A DNA stretch of 18,270 bases from JARRLC01 sp037387425 (GTDB lineage: Bacteria > Pseudomonadota > Alphaproteobacteria > Rhizobiales > Rhodomicrobiaceae). This document shows, piece by piece, positions 7,724-15,577 of the stretch. Location: NCBI GenBank assembly GCA_037387425.1, contig JARRLC010000050.1, positions 1-18,270 on the forward strand, read 5' to 3'. Position 1 is the first letter of the stretch. Every line of letters starts with the position of its first letter. A program made the translations under genes and the position numbers. The notes under the pieces were generated by a model that ran no database searches, was not told the origin of the DNA, and saw only the letters and a list, made by a program, of their open reading frames with translations.

Positions 7724-8647
7724 TCAATGCGTGGTCTCTTTCATCTTGGCGCGCGGATTATAGGCGTGCAGTTCTGACCAGTTCTCCATGAACTCCTGCA
7801 ATTCGCGGTCGATCCGCTGCGGCAACACAATGCGCAGCTTCACCATTTGATCACCGGAATTACCCGTTTGCGCGTTCTTCACGCCCTTGCCACGCAAGCG
7901 TAAAGTCTGCCCGCTGGACGCTCCCTTAGGGATCACCAGCGCCACGCGCCCGTTAATGGTGGGAACCTCGATCTTGGCGCCCATCACGGCTTCATGAATG
8001 CCGATTGGCATTTCCACCACGATGTCGTCGCCTTCGCGCTCGAACAGCGCATGCGGACGGATTTTCAGCTCAATAAGCGCATCGCCCGGCTGACCGCGCC
8101 CCACGCCAGGGCCGCCCTTACCTTTCAAACGCAGCACCTGTCCGTGCACCACACCTGAAGGCACGTTGATATCGAGCGTCTCGCCTTCGGGAAGCAGCAC
8201 GCGCTTTTTCAGACCGTTCACCGCCTCTAAAAACTCGATCTCCAGATTGTAGCGGTAATCCATGCCGCGCATGTTGAAACCGCCAGCCTTGCCCCCTTGA
8301 GGGCCGTGCCCGCCGCGTCCGAAAAAGTCGCCGAATATATCACCGAAATCGCCAAAATTCTCCGATGGGCGGTAGTGATAGCCGCCACCATGGAAGCCGC
8401 CAGTCTCGCGTCCGTTCGCGTCAATCTGACCTGCGTCATAGCGTTGCCGCTTATCCGGATCGCCAAGAATATCAAACGCCGCCGAAATGCGTTTGAAGTT
8501 TTCCTCGGCCTCTTTGTTACCCGGGTTACGGTCGGGGTGATACTCCTTGGCCAGCTTGCGATAGGCCGTACGGATTTCGTCTTGATTAGCCGAGCGTGCG
8601 ACGCCAAGCGTCCGGTAAAGGTCATGGTCCATGTTTTTGTGACTCAC
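7724..8647 (-). CDS. cbpA: DnaJ-class co-chaperone, CbpA-like (J domain plus C-terminal substrate domains, no zinc finger)
   Basis: This is an Hsp40-type co-chaperone that stimulates DnaK and binds unfolded clients. The J domain covers about residues 8-75, with the essential HPD at 37-39. A Gly/Phe-rich linker follows (FGDFGDIFGDFFGRGG), then the two beta-sandwich client-binding domains. The CxxCxGxG zinc-finger repeats of classical DnaJ are absent, which places it in the CbpA/DjlA-like class B group. I chose the GTG at 8647 because aaaggag lies four bases upstream. A longer frame to 8725 adds a Cys-rich leader unlike the family, and the internal ATG at residue 6 is an alternative. The gene is monocistronic and has its own 188-base upstream gap. 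Confidence 0.9.
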   Translation of the reverse strand: MSHKNMDHDLYRTLGVARSANQDEIRTAYRKLAKEYHPDRNPGNKEAEENFKRISAAFDILGDPDKRQRYDAGQIDANGRETGGFHGGGYHYRPSENFGDFGDIFGDFFGRGGHGPQGGKAGGFNMRGMDYRYNLEIEFLEAVNGLKKRVLLPEGETLDINVPSGVVHGQVLRLKGKGGPGVGRGQPGDALIELKIRPHALFEREGDDIVVEMPIGIHEAVMGAKIEVPTINGRVALVIPKGASSGQTLRLRGKGVKNAQTGNSGDQMVKLRIVLPQRIDRELQEFMENWSELHAYNPRAKMKETTH

Positions 8648-8835
8648 TTTGCTCCTTTCGCCAATCATTGCCGAATAATTGGGGCAGGAACACGAATACG
8701 TAAAGCACCCCGCCAGGATGCACACTGCAAATTCACGGCAAACTACCAGCTTCTCAATACTGTCATCTCAATATGGAACAACTAAAGGGTATCATCTGTG
8801 AGACGCTTTAGGCGTTAAGCTTTGCCACCTATTCA
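8648..8835. other. Intergenic gap between ppx and cbpA
   Basis: This 188-base gap lies upstream of cbpA and downstream of ppx, both on the minus strand. It contains the aaaggag ribosome site of cbpA at its low-coordinate end. A weak short stem (acgc/gcgt) lies just past the ppx stop at about 8800-8816. Two copies of the octamer TATTGAGA, six bases apart, lie on the minus strand near 8755-8776. I see no confident -10/-35 pair, RNA gene or small reading frame. Confidence 0.5.
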
Positions 8836-10374
8836 TCATCCGATATGCGTTTCGAACTCGCATTCCAGATATGCCGCCAAAGCCTTCAGACGCCGTTGCA
8901 ACGTCTCCCCATCAAGAGCTTCCAGTTTTCCAGGTAAGTTTAGCACTAGTTTTCCGTTAGCAAAGCCCAACGTTGTTTCATTGATAACGCCGGACACGCC
9001 CGCAGACAGCTTATTGGCCGCGCGAGAAGCCAATGCGATAATTTTTGCTTGCTGATTCCAGCGTTGATTAATGAGCTTACGCAATTCCGGGCCAAAACTC
9101 CCGCCCAGATTATTCCGGTAATAATAGTATACCGCCAGCGCAAGAAAAGCACGCTCTTGATGGTCTACGCCCGCAAATGACGACTGGGCGATCAATCCCA
9201 GCGCCTTTTCGCCACGATAATCCGCATGCCCGCACCAGCCAATATCTGTAAGCAGACAAGCTGCTTTGCGCAAACGCCGTTCCTCAGGCGTTTCATGCAA
9301 CCCTGCCCCCTCGAAAAGGCGGTCCATCCAGCGGAACAGCTCATAGCCGTATTCCAAAGAGCGCGCGCGCCGCAACGCCATTGATTCGCACGCGGCGATG
9401 AGCGGATCGTTTTGCTGTTCTTCAGGAGGCAGCAGTTCGTAAATCAGTCCTTCGCGCACGCCAAAAACCGAAAACACGATCCCCGAAGGTTTTAGCCTGT
9501 CCACCAGACGCTTTAGCACAAGAAGCCCGTAGGGAAGCATTTCACGGCGGTCTTTGGATGCTTTCGCAAACGATAGAGCACCCTCACGCCGCTCCATCAT
9601 ATCGACGTAGAATTGTTTAAGTTGCTTGGGCGTCATCGTGTAATGCTGCACGATATGCAGCGGATAACCCGTTTCCACCATATGCAGACGCCCCAAAGCT
9701 CGCCATGTGCCGCCGATAGCGTAGAACGGACGGCCACGCCCATGTTCCAGCCAAGGGATCGCATTCAAATGCTGATCGACATAGGCCTCGGCGCGGGACA
9801 CATCAGCCAGGGTCATATCAGCGCTAGCACCGACGACATCCATAAGGTTGAGACTGCCCAAAGGCACCGAAACTTCATCCACCACACGGGGGCCGTCAAT
9901 GTCGATCAACTCCAGACTGCCACCACCCAGATCGCCCGCAATGCCATTAGGCGCCATGAAACCCGCCGCAATCCCAGCTGCAGCAAGATCGGCTTCCTCT
10001 TTGCCACTCAAAATGCGGATATCACACTGGCAGATTTTTTTGACGCGCTCGATAAAGTCAGAACCGTTTTTGGCGCGGCGCACAGCCTCCGTCGCCACGG
10101 CGAAAATGTCCTTGACGCCAATATGTTCGCAAATCACGGCAAACCTGCGTAATGCTGCAAGCGCGCGCTCCACTGCCGTTTCGCTCAACCGCCCTGTGAC
10201 TGACAGATTGCGCCCAAGACCACACAACAGCTTCTCACTGAACTGCACGACAGGACTACGCTGGGCCTCGCTGTAAACCACGAGCCGTATGGAGTTGGAG
10301 CCAATGTCGATAACGGCTACAGGGCCGCCATGAAGGATTGCATATTTCATCTGACGATCAAGCTGCAGGTTCAA
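8836..10374 (-). CDS. ppx: Ppx/GppA family phosphatase (exopolyphosphatase or pppGpp phosphohydrolase)
   Basis: This cytoplasmic enzyme of the ASKHA fold removes terminal phosphate from polyphosphate, and in some members from pppGpp. The protein has 512 residues. The first nucleotide-binding lobe opens with VAVIDIGSNSIRLVVYS. The second phosphate loop is GDLGGGSLEL, and the region between has the family RILSGKEEA stretch. The C-terminal half (from about residue 320) resembles the HD-like domain of long Ppx/GppA enzymes. The TTG at 10374 overlaps the ppk stop codon (ATTGA) and has agga upstream. An ATG at 10350 is also possible but has no clear ribosome site. Adjacency to ppk makes polyphosphate the likely substrate. 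Sequence alone does not separate Ppx from GppA activity. Confidence 0.92.
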   Translation of the reverse strand: MNLQLDRQMKYAILHGGPVAVIDIGSNSIRLVVYSEAQRSPVVQFSEKLLCGLGRNLSVTGRLSETAVERALAALRRFAVICEHIGVKDIFAVATEAVRRAKNGSDFIERVKKICQCDIRILSGKEEADLAAAGIAAGFMAPNGIAGDLGGGSLELIDIDGPRVVDEVSVPLGSLNLMDVVGASADMTLADVSRAEAYVDQHLNAIPWLEHGRGRPFYAIGGTWRALGRLHMVETGYPLHIVQHYTMTPKQLKQFYVDMMERREGALSFAKASKDRREMLPYGLLVLKRLVDRLKPSGIVFSVFGVREGLIYELLPPEEQQNDPLIAACESMALRRARSLEYGYELFRWMDRLFEGAGLHETPEERRLRKAACLLTDIGWCGHADYRGEKALGLIAQSSFAGVDHQERAFLALAVYYYYRNNLGGSFGPELRKLINQRWNQQAKIIALASRAANKLSAGVSGVINETTLGFANGKLVLNLPGKLEALDGETLQRRLKALAAYLECEFETHIG

Positions 10375-12653
10375 TCGTCCTGACCTTCCGTACCGTTAAC
10401 GGGAGATATGGGCGTAAGCGACACCTTTGGGCCAGGGGAAACTGGGGTGGACAGAAGAGATACATGCGCACCAAACGGTTCTTCCCCCACGGTTGGCTTG
10501 ATACGCGTAGATACGCCCTCGGGCGTAACACGCCAGCTTTGAATATTATCTTTCAAATTCGCCACCATGATTTGCCCGAGTATTTGATCCCGTGCACCCG
10601 AAGTGGTTATAGGTACCATGGCTTCCACGCGCCTGTCGAGATTGCGAGGCATCATATCCGCAGAACTTATATATACATGCGCATACCGCGACGGCATGGC
10701 GTGCCCTCCCCCGAAACAATAAATGCGGCTATGTTCCAGGAAACGGCCGACAATACTTTTCACCCGAATATTCTCGGACAAGCCGGGCACACCTGGCCGC
10801 AAACAGCAAATGCCACGCACAACCAAATCGATCTGTACCCCAGCGATGCTCGCTTCGTAAAGCGCGTCAATTATATCGGGATCGACGATCGAATTCATCT
10901 TCATCCAGATACTTGCCGGACGCCCTTTGCGCGCGAAAGCAATTTCCTCAGCGATATGCTGCATAATCCGATCGCGAACGCCTTTGGGCGACATGGCCAT
11001 GGCTTCCAGCCGCGCCGGTTCAGCATATCCCGTGATAAAATTGAAAATGCGTGTCACATCGCGGCCAACAGCCGGATTGGCTGTAAAATAGGATAAGTCG
11101 GTGTAAACACGCGCCGTCTGCGGGTGATAGTTTCCCGTACCGATATGGCAATACGTAATCAGTTCGCCGCCTTCCCTACGCATTACCTGCCCAAGCTTGG
11201 CGTGCGTCTTGAGCTGAATGAACCCGAAGACCACATTCACGCCAGCTTCTTCCAAATCGCGCGCAACCTTCAGGTTCGCTTCTTCATTAAAACGGGCTTT
11301 CAGTTCCACCAGCGCGGTGACCAGCTTACCAGCCTCGGCAGCGTCTTTCAGCGCCTCAACGATGGACGATTTGCGGCTGGTGCGATAGAGCGTCCATTTG
11401 ATAGCCACCACATCCGGATCGGCAGCCGCCTGCTGCAAATATTGCAGCACCACATCGAACGCTTCATATGGATGATGGACGACAAGATCCTTCTGGCGAA
11501 TGGCGGCAAAACAATTACCGCCATTTTCGCGGATACGTTCAGGAACACGTAGCGCATGCGGTTTGAATTGCAGGTCTTCCCGCTCTGATACAATGAGCTT
11601 CGAAATATCGGCAAGCGCGAGCAATCCGCTTTGTACAGATACTTCCGACGGCTCCACTTCAAGCTTATTGATGACGAAATTGCGCAAATTGGCAGGCATC
11701 GAATCTTCAATTTCAAGGCGTATCACGTTTCCCAACCGCCGCTTTTTCAGCGCAGTTTCAAAAGTGAGCACCAGATCTTCAGATTTCTCGCTAATCTCGA
11801 TTTCAGAATCCCGCAACACGCGGAAACCGCCGATGCTTCTCACCTTGTAACCGGAAAATAATTCCTCAGCAAACATCGCAATCAACGTTTCCAAACGAAT
11901 GAAACGGATCGGTGCGGACGATGCGTTATCGTTTGCTTTCCCGTCTTCAGTCGGCAGCCGTATAAACCGGTTAAGCTGACTGGGCACCGGTAAGAGACTG
12001 TTCATATGCGTGCCTGGAGCCGACAATTTCTTGCAATCCAGGCACAGCACGAACCCTTTGGTAGGGATGAACGGGAACGGATGAGCCGGGTCGATAGCCA
12101 CAGGCGTAAGAATTGGAAAGATATGCGCCATGAAATGCGGTTCAAGCCACGCTCGCTCCTTGGGCGTGAGCTGGTCAGGCTCAACGATAGCGATGCCATT
12201 TTCGGCCAGTTCGCTTTTCAACACGGCCCATCTGTCCTGCTGGTCCGCGGATAGCTTCATAACCATGTCGTTGATTTTACGAAGCTGCTCGGAAGGCGTT
12301 AAGCCGTCCTGGCTGGCTGCGGAGACCTCAGCATTAACCTGCCCGATAAGAGCGGCCACGCGCACCATATAGAATTCGTCGAGATTGGAGGCGGATATCG
12401 AAAGGAAGCGCACCTTCTCTAGCAACGGATGCGCATCATTGCTCGCTTCTTCAAGCACACGCCGATTGAACTGTAACCAAGAAAGTTCCCGATTGTAATA
12501 TCGGCTTGATCCAAATGCAGAGATACGTTCAGCAACATTCTTTTCATTAGACGCTTCAGTTAACTCAAAATTCTCTGCACTATTTACTTTAGCTATCTCC
12601 CTATTTTTCTTTTTTTCTTTACGAGGGGAGGCACTATTTGCCGCCCTTGACAT
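10371..12653 (-). CDS. ppk1: Polyphosphate kinase 1
   Basis: This enzyme reversibly polymerises the gamma phosphate of ATP into long-chain polyphosphate and usually associates with the membrane periphery. The protein has 760 residues. The core begins near residue 50 with YYNRELSWLQFNRRVLEEA, the canonical N-terminal segment. The two active-site histidines are visible: His484 in THAKLGQVMRREGG (E. coli His435 position) and His641 in EHSRIYCFGGGH (E. coli His592 position). Phospholipase-D-like folds around them are complete up to the NLDRRVEAM motif. About 48 extra N-terminal residues are Lys/Asn/Glu-rich and unlike the enzyme core. The start ATG has aaagga eight bases upstream. The stop overlaps the start of ppx, so synthesis and breakdown enzymes are probably made from one mRNA. 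Confidence 0.96.
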   Translation of the reverse strand: MSRAANSASPRKEKKKNREIAKVNSAENFELTEASNEKNVAERISAFGSSRYYNRELSWLQFNRRVLEEASNDAHPLLEKVRFLSISASNLDEFYMVRVAALIGQVNAEVSAASQDGLTPSEQLRKINDMVMKLSADQQDRWAVLKSELAENGIAIVEPDQLTPKERAWLEPHFMAHIFPILTPVAIDPAHPFPFIPTKGFVLCLDCKKLSAPGTHMNSLLPVPSQLNRFIRLPTEDGKANDNASSAPIRFIRLETLIAMFAEELFSGYKVRSIGGFRVLRDSEIEISEKSEDLVLTFETALKKRRLGNVIRLEIEDSMPANLRNFVINKLEVEPSEVSVQSGLLALADISKLIVSEREDLQFKPHALRVPERIRENGGNCFAAIRQKDLVVHHPYEAFDVVLQYLQQAAADPDVVAIKWTLYRTSRKSSIVEALKDAAEAGKLVTALVELKARFNEEANLKVARDLEEAGVNVVFGFIQLKTHAKLGQVMRREGGELITYCHIGTGNYHPQTARVYTDLSYFTANPAVGRDVTRIFNFITGYAEPARLEAMAMSPKGVRDRIMQHIAEEIAFARKGRPASIWMKMNSIVDPDIIDALYEASIAGVQIDLVVRGICCLRPGVPGLSENIRVKSIVGRFLEHSRIYCFGGGHAMPSRYAHVYISSADMMPRNLDRRVEAMVPITTSGARDQILGQIMVANLKDNIQSWRVTPEGVSTRIKPTVGEEPFGAHVSLLSTPVSPGPKVSLTPISPVNGTEGQDD

Positions 12654-12692
12654 ATTGAATTCCTTTCGCGCGCCTTTTAGATATCATGGCCT

Positions 12693-12716
12693 ATTATATT
12701 TATAAAACCCTTTTAT
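12693..12716 (-). promoter_or_regulatory. AT-rich element with TATAAT and small palindrome, candidate ppk promoter
   Basis: The 65-base gap between hda and ppk carries a perfect TATAAT on the minus strand (12693-12698). Immediately before it is the palindrome ataaaa-ccc-ttttat (12702-12716). It sits about 40 bases ahead of the ppk start codon. No good -35 box is seen at 17 bases, so it would be a weak or activator-dependent promoter, or simply AT-rich spacer. Confidence 0.35.
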
Positions 12717-12718
12717 TA

Positions 12719-13411
12719 TCACGGAGTTTCACCAGACGCTTCATATGTAATCATAGCTGGAATAACCCTGGCGGCAAAGGCCCGTGTCACTGCGCGACGC
12801 TCAGCGAACGCTGCCTTATCCAGCGCCGCCACCGCTTGTTGCGCGCCAGCCATGGTGCGCTCGATACGCGGCAAAAGGTAATCTACAACATCAGGTGTGA
12901 CAGACAGTTGACGATCTGCAAACAACTTCACCAGAACGGCGCGCAATAGCGCCTCATCAGGCGTTTCGATCGTTACAAGCGCTGCTGAACGCAGGCGGGA
13001 GCGCAAATCCGGCAACTTGATTTCCCACTCGCCGGGCGGGCGGCGGCCAGTCAACAGCACATCGAACTTATGCTCGCGCGCCAGGTTCAGCAGATGAAAG
13101 GCCGAATGTTCGTCAAAGGCTGCGTGGTCAAGGTCTTCGATGGCCACTGGGCCTAGTTCGTTAACCGCAGTAGCAACGGCAACCTTCATATCCTTGGCAG
13201 TGTAGCAGGCGGCGCCAGAGCGAGCGCGCCACACATTGACAAGATGCGTTTTGCCAGTTCCTTGCGGCCCGGTTACGATGCTGATGGGGTTCGTCCAATC
13301 CGGCCAGTCGCTGACAAGCTTCGCTGCTAGGTTATTAGACGCACTGACATAGAAATCGTCGCCACCCAACGCGGGCACATGTGGTAGTTCGAAAGCAAGT
13401 TGTGGAGACAT
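12719..13411 (-). CDS. hda: DnaA regulatory inactivator Hda (HdaA), AAA+ protein
   Basis: This is a DnaA-related AAA+ protein that, bound to the DNA polymerase sliding clamp, stimulates ATP hydrolysis by DnaA and so prevents re-initiation of replication. The protein has 230 residues. The extreme N terminus, QLAFELP at residues 4-10, fits the clamp-binding motif found in Hda proteins. Walker A is GPQGTGKT at 48-55. Walker B is VAIEDLD at about 89-95. An arginine-rich sensor region (LPDLRSRLRSA) follows, then a C-terminal lid with IERTMAGAQQAVAALD. The DNA-binding domain IV of true DnaA is absent, which separates it from DnaA. The start ATG has agga four bases upstream. The downstream neighbour is ppk. 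Confidence 0.93.
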   Translation of the reverse strand: MSPQLAFELPHVPALGGDDFYVSASNNLAAKLVSDWPDWTNPISIVTGPQGTGKTHLVNVWRARSGAACYTAKDMKVAVATAVNELGPVAIEDLDHAAFDEHSAFHLLNLAREHKFDVLLTGRRPPGEWEIKLPDLRSRLRSAALVTIETPDEALLRAVLVKLFADRQLSVTPDVVDYLLPRIERTMAGAQQAVAALDKAAFAERRAVTRAFAARVIPAMITYEASGETP

Positions 13412-13440
13412 TATTTCCTATTGCCCGTCACGCTCAGCTT

Positions 13441-13476
13441 TTACTTATAGAGCAAAGCATTATATTACTTATAGAG
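13441..13476. repeat. Paired 12-base direct repeat upstream of hda
   Basis: Two exact copies of ttacttatagag lie at 13441-13452 and 13465-13476. The centres are 24 bases apart, a little over two helical turns. The pair falls in the 83-base gap between the CDP-alcohol transferase gene and hda. On the minus strand a TATAAT lies between the copies (12 bases of spacer). This could be a regulator-binding pair at an hda promoter, or a small local duplication. Confidence 0.6.
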
Positions 13477-13494
13477 TAGCATTGGATTGATGCA

Positions 13495-14076
13495 CTAGTG
13501 AGGTTCATCCAGTGCAGTCTTCTTACGGCCATTAATGTCGTAGGTTGCCATGAAGCGCAACCATACAACAAGATACAGCACCGCCGAGGAAATCGTTGTC
13601 GCGCCCGTAATCCATATCGCGGCAACAACATAGATATGCATATGTTGTCCCAGATTCAAACCATGCTCCGCGAGCACCAAAATAGCGACTGTGATTTGCA
13701 ACACCGTATTTAACTTGCTGATCCACAGCGGTTTGACTTCCAAGGCCCGACCCATCAGCCATGAAAGCATCACTGCACCGATGATGAGCACATCCCGGCT
13801 AACGACCGTGATGGCGAGCCAAGCGGGCAGATAGTTGAAATAGCCCAATGTCACGAAAGTACTGACCAGCAGTGCTTTATCGGCAATAGGATCAAGATAC
13901 GCGCCCAACTCGGTCAGCATATCAAAACGTCGCGCAATGAAACCATCAAGTGCGTCTGTTAAGCCGGCGATCAGGAAGACTATGAATGCGCCAGTTAAGT
14001 TTTCCGACACGATTAGCCAGATGATGAACGGCGCAAGAAACAAACGAGATACAGTTATAATATTCGGCAGATACAC
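13495..14076 (-). CDS. CDP-alcohol phosphatidyltransferase, PgsA-like
   Basis: This is an integral membrane enzyme that transfers a phosphatidyl group from CDP-diacylglycerol to an alcohol. It is most like phosphatidylglycerophosphate synthase. With the GTG start the protein has 193 residues, close to the PgsA length. It opens with LPNIITVSRL, as PgsA proteins do. The full catalytic motif D-x2-DG-x2-AR-x8-G-x3-D-x3-D is present (Asp41, Asp44, Gly45, Ala48, Arg49, Gly58, Asp62, Asp66). About five or six hydrophobic helices are visible. The GTG at 14076 follows ggaggag by 11 bases. An upstream TTG at 14121 would add a 15-residue Cys-rich leader and is less likely. The acceptor alcohol cannot be fixed from sequence; alphaproteobacteria often carry another pgsA elsewhere. 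Confidence 0.88.
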   Translation of the reverse strand: MYLPNIITVSRLFLAPFIIWLIVSENLTGAFIVFLIAGLTDALDGFIARRFDMLTELGAYLDPIADKALLVSTFVTLGYFNYLPAWLAITVVSRDVLIIGAVMLSWLMGRALEVKPLWISKLNTVLQITVAILVLAEHGLNLGQHMHIYVVAAIWITGATTISSAVLYLVVWLRFMATYDINGRKKTALDEPH

Positions 14077-14142
14077 CTTGAGACGTTCTCCTCCACATTC
14101 CTTCGTATATTTACAGCACAACCAGCAACAGCATAACTTCCA

Positions 14143-15243
14143 TCAGCGAACTGCCAATAGCCATCTGTCTCGATGCTGCTCCATTGCCAATCCCTGGATT
14201 TTAACGGCTTGCGCCAGACGTTCAGCGCCGCCCGGGAAATCTAGTGTCACCGTTGCGCCACGCGCGTTTAGCGCTTTCACATCAAGCGCCTGGAGTCCTG
14301 GCAGCCTTTTCAGCCGCTTGCGTATATCTTTCCATTGCGCCAAACCGGAAAAACGCACCGTCAACTGCACCGTTTCCAACTCGGCCGGACCGGAAAGCGC
14401 GCCTAAGCTGGCAAGCCGTGTCGTCTTCCAGCGCCCCTCGATAACCTTCAGGGCGATTTCTGCGGCCATATGCGCGGTGTCGTCAACATCGCGATCATAG
14501 ATGCGGTACGTCCGCGATAGATTGAGATCACCCACCGCATCATGTCCAACCAGACGCACTTTCAGTTGTGTGGCTTGTGCATCGGTCTCAGCAACGGCCA
14601 GCACGAGATTTTCAGCGCGGTATTGATATTTCAGCGTTTCAAACAGCTCGCGTGAGTGCTGGGCCAGATCGTTGATCATCCTTGGCGAGAAATCTTTCCT
14701 GGGCGGGGCCAGCTTGATGGGAGTCAGCGCATTTTCGCCATCTACCGAGGTAAGCGCCGCATACCACGCATTATTTGTGCCGCTTCTCATTCCCCCCGCT
14801 TCGAGCATCACCGGCAAAAGCAAGGTTTGCGGCGCCTGCTGGTCGGCATAGGACAGATTGAAACGGTTCAACAGATTGCGCACAGCGTTCGGCTCAAAGG
14901 TGAAATCCAACGTCGCCATGTAACGGGTGGACGAAGTACCTTCACGACGCACGGCAAAACCGGTAATCATGCGTTCCACCAGCGTGTTGTTCAGCACGGG
15001 CAGCCGCGTATGCAGATTCCAGGGCGTAAGCCGTTTCAGGAGAATACGCAGCGCATCCTGCTGCGCCATGCCCAGAGCCTTTTGCTTGGCGGACACGGCG
15101 TTATTGGCGTCCGCAACCACGGAGACTTTCGCCACCTTATATATCGACGGCTTCGGCTTGGCTGAAACCGGTACAGACCAGCCAGAACAGGCCATGGCGA
15201 AAGCCACAGAAACGATCAGTACTCGAATTGCCATAGTCGCCAT
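14143..15243 (-). CDS. DUF2066 domain protein, probably exported, function unknown
   Basis: I recognise this as a DUF2066 family protein from its position and the pattern of its middle section; no biochemical role is known to me. The protein has 366 residues. The first 28 form a typical cleavable signal peptide: hydrophobic IRVLIVSVAFAMACSGW, then VPVSAKP with an AxA-like cleavage site. The mature part has family-like stretches such as ALGMAQQDALRILLKRLTP, a MIxGF stretch, and YMATLDFTFEPNAVRNLLN. The C-terminal third resembles two small alpha/beta modules (RLASLGALSGPAELETVQL onward). The ATG at 15243 has agga eight bases upstream; a second ATG four codons in is also possible. It lies first in the minus-strand run toward hda and ppk, opposite purM. 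Confidence 0.78.
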   Translation of the reverse strand: MATMAIRVLIVSVAFAMACSGWSVPVSAKPKPSIYKVAKVSVVADANNAVSAKQKALGMAQQDALRILLKRLTPWNLHTRLPVLNNTLVERMITGFAVRREGTSSTRYMATLDFTFEPNAVRNLLNRFNLSYADQQAPQTLLLPVMLEAGGMRSGTNNAWYAALTSVDGENALTPIKLAPPRKDFSPRMINDLAQHSRELFETLKYQYRAENLVLAVAETDAQATQLKVRLVGHDAVGDLNLSRTYRIYDRDVDDTAHMAAEIALKVIEGRWKTTRLASLGALSGPAELETVQLTVRFSGLAQWKDIRKRLKRLPGLQALDVKALNARGATVTLDFPGGAERLAQAVKIQGLAMEQHRDRWLLAVR

Positions 15244-15577
15244 TGCGAAAATCCTGAATACGGCCTAACGATAAAGCACCATAACGGCAGCCAACACCCC
15301 ACCGCGCACGGAAAACAAATACGACTATCGCGCAATCGTTTCAACCGGCGGCGTACATTAAGGCGCGCATAACTTGTCTGGATACACCGTAGCGCGTATA
15401 TCCTGTGTCGAAAAAGATAAAACCGCATTTACACTGGCTATCGACCGTCAAGCTATGCAAAATTTGGATAAGCCGCAAAGATAAGTTGACTGTCGCCATA
15501 ACACGCGCATGTTTCATCCGCTCGCCGATAGAAGTAGCAAAAACACGCATACATACCAAACCTTCAGAGAAAAGACC
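15244..15577. other. Divergent intergenic region between the DUF2066 gene and purM
   Basis: These 334 bases hold no gene I can support. They separate divergent genes and so should contain promoters for both. A TTGACT box at 15486-15491 points toward purM, but the hexamer 16-18 bases downstream is a poor -10. A TTGACG on the opposite strand at about 15446-15451 also lacks a clear -10. I see no riboswitch-like structure, tRNA or repeat. Confidence 0.5.

Noticed and set aside
8648..8725. Upstream extension of the CbpA-like frame (26 residues, Cys-rich)
   Set aside because: It does not resemble the family, and a strong ribosome site precedes the GTG at 8647.
10338..11096. 252-codon plus-strand frame opposite ppk
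   Set aside because: It lies antisense to a fully conserved ppk with its active-site histidine. Its translation has no recognisable domain, so it is a shadow frame.
14077..14121. TTG-started longer form of the CDP-alcohol transferase
   Set aside because: The extra 15 residues include the region of the ggaggag ribosome site and are unlike PgsA N termini.
15509..15577. Longer purM start at ATG 15509
   Set aside because: The 23-residue leader is unlike any PurM, and the internal ATG matches the family start.
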